Assembly: GCF_030269905.1 (NCBI RefSeq)
Contig: NZ_BSVC01000005.1
Span: 310,001-374,000 of the forward strand
Length of the DNA: 64,000 nt
Reading direction: 5' to 3'
Origin: Pelosinus sp. IPA-1
Lineage (GTDB): Bacteria > Bacillota > Negativicutes > DSM-13327
Within the stretch, counting starts at the first letter, position 1; each line of letters begins with the position of its first letter. Positions 56,822 through 64,000 of the stretch are shown here, one piece after another. Under the pieces are notes generated by a model. It made no database searches. It worked only from the letters and a program-made list of their open reading frames with translations, and was not told where the DNA came from. The translations under genes were made by a program, and so were the position numbers.

Positions 56822-57463
56822 CTAGATACGAACAATATGACTAATAGGATATCCTTTATCTTCTAATGCCTTTGCCAAGTCGTCTGTATCTACAATATCG
56901 GCGCGTATTATCATTTCTATTTTTCCATCAGGTAGGGCATAGCTAACCATACTTGTGATATTAATGTTCATTGCTAAGAACACTTCGGAAATTTCATGAA
57001 GCAATCCAATCTTATCTGTTACGTCAAGAGTGATGCGAGTCTTACCCTCTACTAGCCCCATAATATCAACAAAACTTTTGAAAATATCTGTTTCCGTAAT
57101 TACACCTGCTACTACCTGCTGATCATTTACTACTACCAAGCCACCGATGCGATGATTATACATCAAGATAGCTGCTTCTTCCACCGTAGCACCTGCACTA
57201 ATCGTAATAACTTGTTTTTGCATAATCTCTTTTACTTTCATTTTAGCTAACAAGTAATTCAGTTCAAAGATGGATAAGGCCGTGGCTGGAGATGCAGATA
57301 CTGCACGAAGGTCTCGGTCAGTAACAATACCTACTAGTTTTCCGCCATCTACTACGGGTAAACGACGGAATTTATTAGTGCGCATAATCTCTGAAGCATC
57401 AGCAATTGTTGTAGTTGAAGTAATGGTTATGGGATTTGCTGTCATTCTACTTTCCACAAACAT
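56822..57463 (-). CDS. CBS-pair plus ACT domain protein (AcuB-like)
   Basis: 213 residues. Two CBS motifs (about 1-60 and 75-135: TANPITITSTTTIADASEIM; KQVITISAGATVEEAAILMY, with GLVVVNDQQVVAGVITETD) followed by an ACT domain (about 140-213: TRITLDVTDKIGLLHEISEV). AcuB-like regulators sense adenine nucleotides and amino acids. It lies 32 nt after livF on the same strand and is probably part of the transport operon, perhaps sensing branched-chain amino acids. Confidence 0.88.
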   Translation of the reverse strand: MFVESRMTANPITITSTTTIADASEIMRTNKFRRLPVVDGGKLVGIVTDRDLRAVSASPATALSIFELNYLLAKMKVKEIMQKQVITISAGATVEEAAILMYNHRIGGLVVVNDQQVVAGVITETDIFKSFVDIMGLVEGKTRITLDVTDKIGLLHEISEVFLAMNINITSMVSYALPDGKIEMIIRADIVDTDDLAKALEDKGYPISHIVRI

Positions 57464-57495
57464 ATTATCATCTCCACTTATTTTTTTCGATTACA

Positions 57496-58200
57496 TTAAC
57501 CGCCTAAGTAAGCTTTGCGTATTTCTTCACTTGCAGCCAGTTCTTTCGCATCACCTGAAAGCGTAATCCGCCCTGTTTCTAATACATAAGCCCTGTTGGC
57601 AATTGATAGGGCCATATGAGCATTTTGTTCTACCAAAAGAACCGTCGTACCACTCGCGTTAATTTCTTTGATAATCGAAAAAATTTCTTTTACTAACAAA
57701 GGTGCAAGACCCATGGAAGGCTCATCTAATAGTAACAAGCGAGGACGACTCATTAACGCACGTCCCATAGCCAACATCTGTTGTTCACCGCCTGACAAGG
57801 TACCAGCTAATTGACCACGGCGCTCCGATAAACGAGGAAACCTCTCAAAGACTTTCTCCATGTCTTCTTGAATCCCCTTGCTGTCACTTCTAATATAAGC
57901 TCCTAGTTCTAGGTTTTCTAAAACGGACATATTTGCAAATACTCTACGTCCTTCAGGAACCTGGGAAATGCTCATTTTTACAATATCTTGAGCTGCTGCC
58001 CCTGCAATGTTTTTTCCCTCAAAGGTAATCTGACCAGCCTTAGGTTTTAATAGTCCAGAAATAGTACGTAAAATTGTACTCTTACCCGCTCCATTTGCAC
58101 CTATTAAGGTAACAATTTCACCTTCTTGCACCTCAACGCTAATACCTTTAAGCGCATGAATTGCACCATAAAAAACATCAATATTTTCTATTTTTAACAT
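57496..58200 (-). CDS. livF: Branched-chain amino-acid type ABC transporter ATPase
   Basis: 234 residues. Walker A IGANGAGKSTILRTIS, signature GTLSGGEQQMLAMGRALM, Walker B LLLLDEPSMGLAP. LivF-type (EGRRVFANMSVLENLELGAY is characteristic). Overlaps livG by 7 nt. Confidence 0.95.
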   Translation of the reverse strand: MLKIENIDVFYGAIHALKGISVEVQEGEIVTLIGANGAGKSTILRTISGLLKPKAGQITFEGKNIAGAAAQDIVKMSISQVPEGRRVFANMSVLENLELGAYIRSDSKGIQEDMEKVFERFPRLSERRGQLAGTLSGGEQQMLAMGRALMSRPRLLLLDEPSMGLAPLLVKEIFSIIKEINASGTTVLLVEQNAHMALSIANRAYVLETGRITLSGDAKELAASEEIRKAYLGG

Positions 58201-58967
58201 GACTCAACCTCCTCTCCGAGGTAGGCCTCAATAACCCTAGGGTTATTCTTGATTTCCTCAGGCGTTCCTTGGGCAATAATACTACCATATTCTAGTACAT
58301 AAATACGTTCGCAAACATTCATAACTAACTGCATATCATGTTCAATTAATAAAATTGTTAAGTCAAATTCTTGTCTTATCCACTTTATCATTTGCATTAA
58401 TTGCTGAGTTTCCTGAGGATTCATCCCCGCCGCTGGCTCATCAAGCAGTAGAAGTTTTGGCTGAGCCGCTAAGGCTCTAGCAATCTCTAATCTACGTTGC
58501 TCACCATAAGGTAAATTCTTAGCAATTTCATCCTTCTTATGGCCTAACTTAAATATTTCTAATAATTTTATAGCTCTTTCTTCAATTTCTTTTTCTTCGC
58601 TATGATACCTACCCATACGCAATACAGACTCTAATAGTCCATACTTTACATGAAAATGATAAGCAATCTTAACATTATCCAGTACAGATAACTCAGAGAA
58701 CAAACGAATATTTTGAAAGGTTCTAGCTACCCCTTTTTGGGTAATTTGAAAGGGTTTAAACCCGATAATACTTTTGTCATCAAAATCAATCTGGCCTGTT
58801 GTCGGCTGATAAACACCTGTTAACAAATTAAATGCTGTTGTTTTGCCAGCTCCATTCGGACCAATTAAACCAATTAACTCGCCTTTGTTAATATCTATCG
58901 AAAAATCAGATACGGCCTTTAGTCCGCCAAACACTTTAGAAAGTTTAGTTGCTTTGAGTATTGCCAC
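58194..58967 (-). CDS. livG: Branched-chain amino-acid type ABC transporter ATPase
   Basis: 257 residues. Walker A IGPNGAGKTTAFNLLTG, the LivG-type FKPFQITQKGVARTFQNIRL, signature NLPYGEQRRLEIARAL, Walker B LLLLDEPAAGMNP. Its start overlaps the end of livM by 23 nt. Confidence 0.95.
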   Translation of the reverse strand: MAILKATKLSKVFGGLKAVSDFSIDINKGELIGLIGPNGAGKTTAFNLLTGVYQPTTGQIDFDDKSIIGFKPFQITQKGVARTFQNIRLFSELSVLDNVKIAYHFHVKYGLLESVLRMGRYHSEEKEIEERAIKLLEIFKLGHKKDEIAKNLPYGEQRRLEIARALAAQPKLLLLDEPAAGMNPQETQQLMQMIKWIRQEFDLTILLIEHDMQLVMNVCERIYVLEYGSIIAQGTPEEIKNNPRVIEAYLGEEVESC

Positions 58968-59904
58968 GCTTAGTACCTCCCATCAAACGGCCAAAGATTT
59001 TAAGGCTGATTTCCTTGTTGCCAAATAATCCTTGTGGCCGATATAACATCAATACAATTAGCATTAATGAGTAAATAATCATGCGCCACTCTGGATAGCC
59101 AGCTAATGCGGCAGAAACAAAGGTCAACAAAACAGCAGCAGTTATTGATCCACTAATACTGCCTAATCCGCCTAACACAACGATTGTCAAGATATCAAAG
59201 GATTTCATGAATGTGAAAGACGCGGGATGGGCAATATAAAAATAATGAGAGAATAAGGTTCCTGCGACACCAGCAAAGGCAGCACCAATCGTAAAAGCCA
59301 TTACCTTATATTTGGTAGTATCAATCCCCATATCCTCCGCCGCAATCTGATTTTCACGAATAGAGATGCAAGCTCGGCCGTGCGTAGAATTAATTAAATT
59401 TCTAATGAAAAATACAGTAATCACTGTAGCAAAAAATACCCAAGTAAAATTACTATAGCGAGGAATACCCATAAAACCAGAAGCTCCGCCCACATAAGGA
59501 ATATTAAGAATGGTAATACGGATGATCTCCCCTAGGCCTAATGTAGCTATCGCTAAATAGTCTCCGTCTAATCTAAGGGTAGGCAGCCCTATTACGAATC
59601 CCAAGAAGCCAGCCGCAGCCGCGCCCCCTAAAATAGCAACAATGAAAGGTAGTTGTAATTTAACTGTTAGTACGGCACCTAAGTAGGCCCCAACAGCCAT
59701 AAAACCAGCATGACCAATGGAAAATTGCCCTGTAAAACCATTAATTAGATTCAAGCTTACTGCCAGTATGATATTAATACAAATCAGAACTAAGTTTAGC
59801 TCCCAAAAGGGTCCGATAATATCTAGCATAATCAACCCTTGAACAACTGCATAAAAAACGACACAAGCTGCCAGTGCTAATAATTCTTTTTTATTTTTTC
59901 CCAT
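58945..59904 (-). CDS. livM: Branched-chain amino-acid type ABC transporter permease
   Basis: 319 residues, eight to nine TM helices. Family marks: LNLINGFTGQFSIGHAGFMA near the N-terminus, LRLDGDYLAIATLGLGEIIR, and the EAA-like loop RENQIAAEDMGIDTTKYKVM. Pairs with LivH. Confidence 0.95.
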   Translation of the reverse strand: MGKNKKELLALAACVVFYAVVQGLIMLDIIGPFWELNLVLICINIILAVSLNLINGFTGQFSIGHAGFMAVGAYLGAVLTVKLQLPFIVAILGGAAAAGFLGFVIGLPTLRLDGDYLAIATLGLGEIIRITILNIPYVGGASGFMGIPRYSNFTWVFFATVITVFFIRNLINSTHGRACISIRENQIAAEDMGIDTTKYKVMAFTIGAAFAGVAGTLFSHYFYIAHPASFTFMKSFDILTIVVLGGLGSISGSITAAVLLTFVSAALAGYPEWRMIIYSLMLIVLMLYRPQGLFGNKEISLKIFGRLMGGTKRGNTQSN

Positions 59905-59917
59905 TATTCATTGTCAC

Positions 59918-60811
59918 CTACACTTTCTCACGCACATTTTTACCTAATAAGCCAGATGGCTTAAATAGTAAAATAATAATTAAAATGGCAAACGCTGCAG
60001 CATCACGGAAGGTGGATGAGATAAAGCCGCTTACCATAGCTTCAATGATGCCCATTATAATACCACCAAGCATCGCTCCTGGAATAACTCCAATACCACC
60101 AAGTACAGCAGCAACGAAGGCTTTAAGCCCCGGCATAATACCCATTAATGGATCAATAGAATTATAGTACACACCCACTAGCATACCAGCAGCTGCCGCC
60201 AATGCAGAACCGATGGCAAAGGTAATAGAAATAACGCGATCAACATCTATCCCCATCAATCTCGCTGCATCTGTATCGAAAGATACAGCTCGCATAGCTT
60301 TACCTATTTTTGTACGCTGTACAACATAGGTCAAAATAATCATAAGGACTACGGAAATTGCTAATATTATCACCTGTTGGCTATTCACTACAATGTTACC
60401 AAAGTTAAACACCTGAGATTCGAATAAGGCTGGAAAAGTGCGGGGTTGCGGTGTAACAAGCAGCATACCGCCATACTCTAGTAGTAACGATACACCAATT
60501 GCTGTTATCAGTATAGCAATTTTAGGTGCCTTTCTGAGTGGTCGATAAGCCAATCTTTCAATTGTCATCCCAACTACGGCAGCCACTACCATGGATATAA
60601 TTAACGCTGGGAAAAAGGAAAGTTTGAGTGCTGTTGTTGCAAAAAATGCTACATATGCGCCTACCATATAAATATCACCGTGAGCAAAATTAATTAATTT
60701 AATGATACCATACACCATGGTGTAACCTAAGGCAATTAGCGCATATATACTGCCTAGGGATATACCATTAATCAATTGTTGTATGAATTGCTGTGTAAAT
60801 GAAAAATCCAT
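59918..60811 (-). CDS. livH: Branched-chain amino-acid type ABC transporter permease
   Basis: 297 residues, eight TM helices. IALGYTMVYGIIKLINFAHG and RAVSFDTDAARLMGIDVDRV are typical of LivH. First gene of livHMGF, preceded by a leader of about 380 nt from a consensus promoter. Confidence 0.95.
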   Translation of the reverse strand: MDFSFTQQFIQQLINGISLGSIYALIALGYTMVYGIIKLINFAHGDIYMVGAYVAFFATTALKLSFFPALIISMVVAAVVGMTIERLAYRPLRKAPKIAILITAIGVSLLLEYGGMLLVTPQPRTFPALFESQVFNFGNIVVNSQQVIILAISVVLMIILTYVVQRTKIGKAMRAVSFDTDAARLMGIDVDRVISITFAIGSALAAAAGMLVGVYYNSIDPLMGIMPGLKAFVAAVLGGIGVIPGAMLGGIIMGIIEAMVSGFISSTFRDAAAFAILIIILLFKPSGLLGKNVREKV

Positions 60812-61193
60812 GACCCGCCTCCTACATTTATTTTTTATTTAGAAAAGATAAAGCAAATGCTTTTTCCCTTTATCCCTTAACTTCCTCTCTCTCGCTTTAT
60901 TTTTATTTTTTATCACATCCTTCTTTTAGTATCCTGGAGAAAAACAAAGAGGTCTCATAAAGTCTAATAGAGTCTATTTTAAAATCCCCATCTACCTTGT
61001 TATCCCTGGCGTTATCGCTCAACGTACCTCTTTGTACGCCTCCCTCAAATGCTCATAAGGACTAGCATCTGGACATCTAAAAACAGCCTCTTCACAAGTC
61101 GTGCGTTTTTTTAAACCCACACTAATATTTCTATTATTCTTTACAGTAGTTTTACATTTGTCTTCCTTGAGTGAATACGTCTTTATAATTATA
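60812..61193 (-). promoter_or_regulatory. Long untranslated leader of livHMGF
   Basis: About 380 nt from the predicted start site to livH with no convincing gene. The 77-codon frame at 61019-61252 starts upstream of the promoter and has no SD. The leader contains several small inverted repeats (for example CGTACAAAGAGGTACG) and a compact region GGGATAACAAGGTAGATGGGG. No known riboswitch class recognised. Confidence 0.4.
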
Positions 61194-61199
61194 TACGTA

Positions 61200-61228
61200 A
61201 TTATAGATACATTGTCCGTTACTGTCAA
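61200..61228 (-). promoter_or_regulatory. Consensus sigma-A promoter upstream of livHMGF
   Basis: Minus strand TTGACA, 17-nt spacer, TATAAT. Confidence 0.85.
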
Positions 61229-61627
61229 TACATTTATAAATTTTCTCGCCATTTAATCTTTGTCAAGAGAACAAATCGTCTTTGCTACAGTACTTTTTTA
61301 TTATATTTTTTTCACTTTATATTTAACTGTAAAGTTTTAACCTTAAGCACCTCTTGCTTAATTCTTATGCAATATTTGTGCCAAATTCAATTATTTAAAA
61401 CAATATTGATTTATTTCCTTATTAATAACTTCATTTTCCTTGTTTTGCTTACAAGAAGCCGTTTTTTTAACCATTTGAGCTAATTAGCAACTAGTCAAAT
61501 TATCTTAGTTCATGTGGAAGATAAGAGTTTTTCGTCTGCATTTAGACAGTATCGTCAAATTATAGATAGTGCTATTTAACATATCAAACATCTTATCCAA
61601 TTGCCCTGCAGCCTAGGATCCGGGAAA

Positions 61628-61726
61628 AATAAAAGAACCACAAAGACACAAAGAAGGGATCTACTACATTCTTGTACCTACTTTGTGTGCCACACCTGTG
61701 ACACTGTGCCTTTGCGGTTCTTATTT
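61628..61726. repeat. About 100-nt imperfect hairpin element
   Basis: AAGAACCACAAAGACACA (61633-61650) pairs with TGTGCCTTTGCGGTTCTT (61705-61722), two mismatches. The arms resemble the ACCACAAAGACACAAAG-type interspersed palindromes found in many bacterial intergenic regions. Between the first binding-protein gene and livH; otherwise 61230-61793 holds nothing I can support. Confidence 0.6.
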
Positions 61727-61793
61727 GCACATCTAATAAGGGGTTTTCTATGTCAGCTTATTGACATGAACTACTGCAGCGTAAGGTAGTAAT

Positions 61794-62969
61794 TTATGGA
61801 TTAATTTTTTCTTTAAAGGTTTGCTTACCATCTTTCATCTCAATAATTACAGCACTTTTTACTGCATCATGTGTTTCATTTAAAGTAATCTTACCTGAAA
61901 CAGCATTATAGTCTTTTGTTTTTGCCAACTCATCTTTAATTTTCACTGTATCTACACTATTTGCCCGTTTAATAGCCTCGATAACCATCATGGTAGCATC
62001 ATACGCTAAAGCAGCAAAAGCATCCGGTGTTTCCTTATATTCTGCCTTATATGCATCAACAAATGATTTAATCTCTGGGCTATTATCGTCCGGTGAATAA
62101 TGATTTGCAAAGAATGTATTATTCAACGCTTGCGGTCCTGCAATTTCTGGAAGTTTAGCCGAATCCCAGCCATCACCACCCATAAACGGCATATTCAAAC
62201 CAATTTCACGAGCTTGCTTTATAAGCATTCCTACTTCTTGATAATAACCAGGTACAAATACGACATCTACATTCGCTGCCTTTATCTTAGTTAAGGTAGC
62301 TTTAAAATCTGTGTCCTTCGCTAAATATGCTTCTTCCACAATGACTTGACCGCCGTTTTTAATAAAGGTTTCTTTAAAGAATTGTCCTAAACCTTTAGCG
62401 TAATCACTAGAATTATCAATATAAACGGCTGCGGTCTTGGCTTTTAGAGTTTTTGTGGCAAAGTTAGCCATTACAGAACCTTGGAAGGGATCAATAAATG
62501 CAGCCCTAAACAAATAATCTCGAACTTTATTCGTTGTGGGATCTACAGTAACTTTAGGGTTTGACGCTGTTGGACTAATGGCCAATACTTTATTATCTTG
62601 GTTTACTTGAGCACCAGCAATTACACTAGAAGAAGCAATCGGGGCAATGACCGCGACTACCTTATCTTGAGTAATTAATTTCTGCATAGAATTTGCGGCT
62701 TCTGCAGCTTCACTCTTATTATCAGCAATGACTAAACTTAATTGCTTACCTAATACACCGCCCTTAGCATTGACTTCTTTGATTGCTAGATTAGCACCGT
62801 TACTCGCCGACTTACCAAAAGTTGCGTTACCACCAGTCATTTCTAAATTAGCTCCAAGCTTAATTACATCTACAGCTGGTTTACCACCACCACAACCTGT
62901 AACTGCTAGTGCTATCATTGCAGTTGCCATAAGGGCACCGATCCATTTTCCCTTTTTCATGTTAAACAC
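61794..62969 (-). CDS. livK: Branched-chain amino-acid type substrate-binding lipoprotein
   Basis: 391 residues. Lipoprotein signal with lipobox AVTGC; the start is GTG (SD GGGGAGAG), or ATG three codons later. Periplasmic-binding type I fold: VIKLGANLEMTGGNATFGKS, PIASSSVIAGAQ, FRAAFIDPFQGSVMANFATK, and AALAYDATMMVIEAIKRANS. Delivers substrate to LivHM. Preceded by its own consensus promoter, so it is a separate transcript from livHMGF. Confidence 0.94.
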   Translation of the reverse strand: MFNMKKGKWIGALMATAMIALAVTGCGGGKPAVDVIKLGANLEMTGGNATFGKSASNGANLAIKEVNAKGGVLGKQLSLVIADNKSEAAEAANSMQKLITQDKVVAVIAPIASSSVIAGAQVNQDNKVLAISPTASNPKVTVDPTTNKVRDYLFRAAFIDPFQGSVMANFATKTLKAKTAAVYIDNSSDYAKGLGQFFKETFIKNGGQVIVEEAYLAKDTDFKATLTKIKAANVDVVFVPGYYQEVGMLIKQAREIGLNMPFMGGDGWDSAKLPEIAGPQALNNTFFANHYSPDDNSPEIKSFVDAYKAEYKETPDAFAALAYDATMMVIEAIKRANSVDTVKIKDELAKTKDYNAVSGKITLNETHDAVKSAVIIEMKDGKQTFKEKINP

Positions 62970-63075
62970 ACACTCTCCCCCTACTTGTTACTTTTCTAAA
63001 AACTATACAGCTCTATTTTTCCCGTTACACCACCTAGTCCTCTCCAGGCGAATATACGTACTCAATATAAGGTGT

Positions 63076-63104
63076 ATTATAGACATATTGTCTTTGTATG
63101 TCAA
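63076..63104 (-). promoter_or_regulatory. Consensus sigma-A promoter of livK
   Basis: Minus strand TTGACA, 17-nt spacer, TATAAT; start site about 100 nt before the livK start codon. Confidence 0.88.
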
Positions 63105-63220
63105 TACTTTCGAGGAGGACATTGAGTCATTTGTTCTCACGCAGTGGACATCGACTGTTTTTCAATGTAACGGAACTCTATATTCTCCTTTAACTCCTAA
63201 TCTTAAACAATTTTTGTTTA

Positions 63221-63256
63221 AAAAAAGGACTCAGCAGGTGCCGAGTCCTTTTTTCT
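63221..63256. terminator. Terminator between the two binding-protein genes
   Basis: AAAAAAGGACTC-AGCAGGTGCC-GAGTCCTTTTTTC, directly after the stop of the upstream binding-protein gene. Confidence 0.92.
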
Positions 63257-63262
63257 TATTAT

Positions 63263-64000
63263 TTAAGGATTAATTTTTTCTTTAAAAGATTGCTTGCCAT
63301 CTTTCATTTCGATAACAACGCCACTCTTAATTGGATTATGACTAGCATCGAGGGTAATAATACCTGTTACCACTTGTAAATCTTTTGTTTGTTCTAATGC
63401 ATCTCTAATTTTACTTGGATCTGTACTATTTGCGCGTTTTATTGCATCAATTACCATCAATGCACCATCATAACCTAGAGCAGCTAGGGCATTTGGTTCT
63501 TCCCCATATTCTTTCTTATATGCAGCTACAAATTTTACAATTCGAGGATCTGTGTCTTGGGATGAATAATGACTGCTAAAGAATGTATTATTTAGTGCGG
63601 CTGCGCCAGCGACTTCTACTACCTTAGGATCATCCCAGCCATCTGTACCGATTAGCGGTATAGAAATTCCTAATTCACGAGCCTGCTTCGCAATTTTGCC
63701 TACCTCTTCATAATATGCAGGAATAAAAATGGTATCCGCATTCATTACTTTAATTTTTGTCAAAGTTGATTTAAAATCTTGATCTTTTTGTAAAAATGCT
63801 TCTTTGCCAACAATTGTTCCACCATTTTTGACAAACTGGGCTTCAAAAGCTTCTGCTAGTCCTTTGGAATAATCAGAACTGTTGTCTATATAAATGACAG
63901 CAGTTTTTGCGTTTAGGGATTTGGAAGCGAAGTTAGCCATTACGGTTCCTTGGAAAGGATCGATAAAGCAACTACGGAAAGCATATGGTTTCACTTTACC
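63263..64000 (-). CDS. Second LivK-type substrate-binding protein, partial (5' end outside the window)
   Basis: The last 245 codons of a protein parallel to the livK product: RSCFIDPFQGTVMANFASKS, YDGALMVIDAIKRANS and the identical ending FKEKINP. The frame runs off the window edge (GKVKPYAFRSCF), so the ATG near 63994 is not the true start. Tandem duplicate of livK, separated by a terminator; perhaps different substrate preference. Confidence 0.92.
   Translation of the reverse strand, partial: GKVKPYAFRSCFIDPFQGTVMANFASKSLNAKTAVIYIDNSSDYSKGLAEAFEAQFVKNGGTIVGKEAFLQKDQDFKSTLTKIKVMNADTIFIPAYYEEVGKIAKQARELGISIPLIGTDGWDDPKVVEVAGAAALNNTFFSSHYSSQDTDPRIVKFVAAYKKEYGEEPNALAALGYDGALMVIDAIKRANSTDPSKIRDALEQTKDLQVVTGIITLDASHNPIKSGVVIEMKDGKQSFKEKINP

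Noticed and set aside
61019-61252. 77-codon minus-strand frame upstream of livH
   Set aside because: No SD, and a perfect TTGACA-17-TATAAT promoter lies inside its 5' part, so its start codon is upstream of the transcription start.

Overview
The window reads as chromosomal DNA of a spore-forming, diderm Firmicute of the Negativicutes, most like Sporomusaceae such as Pelosinus. That assignment is an inference from gene content: a spore-type LonC protease, a collagen-like spore-surface protein, a 2-hydroxyacyl-CoA-dehydratase-type double-cubane operon, several methyl-accepting chemotaxis proteins (MCPs) and low G+C. The block dnaB-lonC-rplI-gdpP-yybS-(mazG-like)-rpsR-ssb-rpsF-ychF-DUF951-mscS, with purA, purB and hprK nearby, has the order usually found close to oriC in Firmicutes.

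Layout. 0-7 kb (minus strand): a 2-hydroxyacid dehydrogenase; a dCache-type MCP behind a cyclic-di-GMP-I riboswitch and a Fur-like palindrome; then a four-gene operon for an ATP-driven double-cubane iron-sulfur reductase (activator, DUF3343, class-V cysteine desulfurase, DCCP-type protein). 7-15.6 kb is an accessory stretch: a CBO0543 membrane protein, two microproteins beginning MFFG that are too short for ordinary ORF calling, a Gly/Leu/Phe plus Cys-Trp-Pro protein, a methylmalonyl-CoA decarboxylase, a 482-residue collagen-like protein behind a sigma-K-like promoter, a frameshifted chromate transporter pair and several gene remnants.

15.7-28.9 kb is an integrated element. It is bounded by a 55-bp exact duplication of the 3' part of tRNA-Gly(CCC), has a tyrosine integrase just inside one end, and carries paired TTTTGGTCACC repeats inside both ends. 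It contains a repressor/operator region, phage morphogenesis genes (tape measure protein, HGG-motif packaging-type protein) that stop abruptly, and cargo: a DUF2971 gene bracketed by a duplicated terminator and an XRE / ImmA-IrrE peptidase / PIN-like operon. A third, decayed copy of the att sequence at 11.65 kb suggests repeated integration at the same tRNA, so 11.65-15.68 kb may be an older neighbour element.

29-36 kb holds a PadR-regulated HlyD/MFS efflux operon and two tandem paralogous MCPs. 36.2-36.8 kb is an eight-gene tRNA cluster in which Val-Glu-Lys occurs twice. 37-54.5 kb is the oriC-type housekeeping block plus a rifampicin-phosphotransferase-like enzyme and a cluster of DnaA-box-like 9-mers upstream of purB. 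54.7-64 kb contains a hypothetical protein, a cation-diffusion-facilitator exporter behind a strong candidate NiCo riboswitch, a CBS-ACT protein, and a branched-chain amino-acid type ABC transporter (livHMGF) with two tandem binding proteins, the second cut by the window edge.

Start codons were moved from the longest ORF to internal codons wherever a Shine-Dalgarno (SD) sequence clearly pointed there. No database search or folding program was run; family names come from recognition of motifs and sequence patterns.
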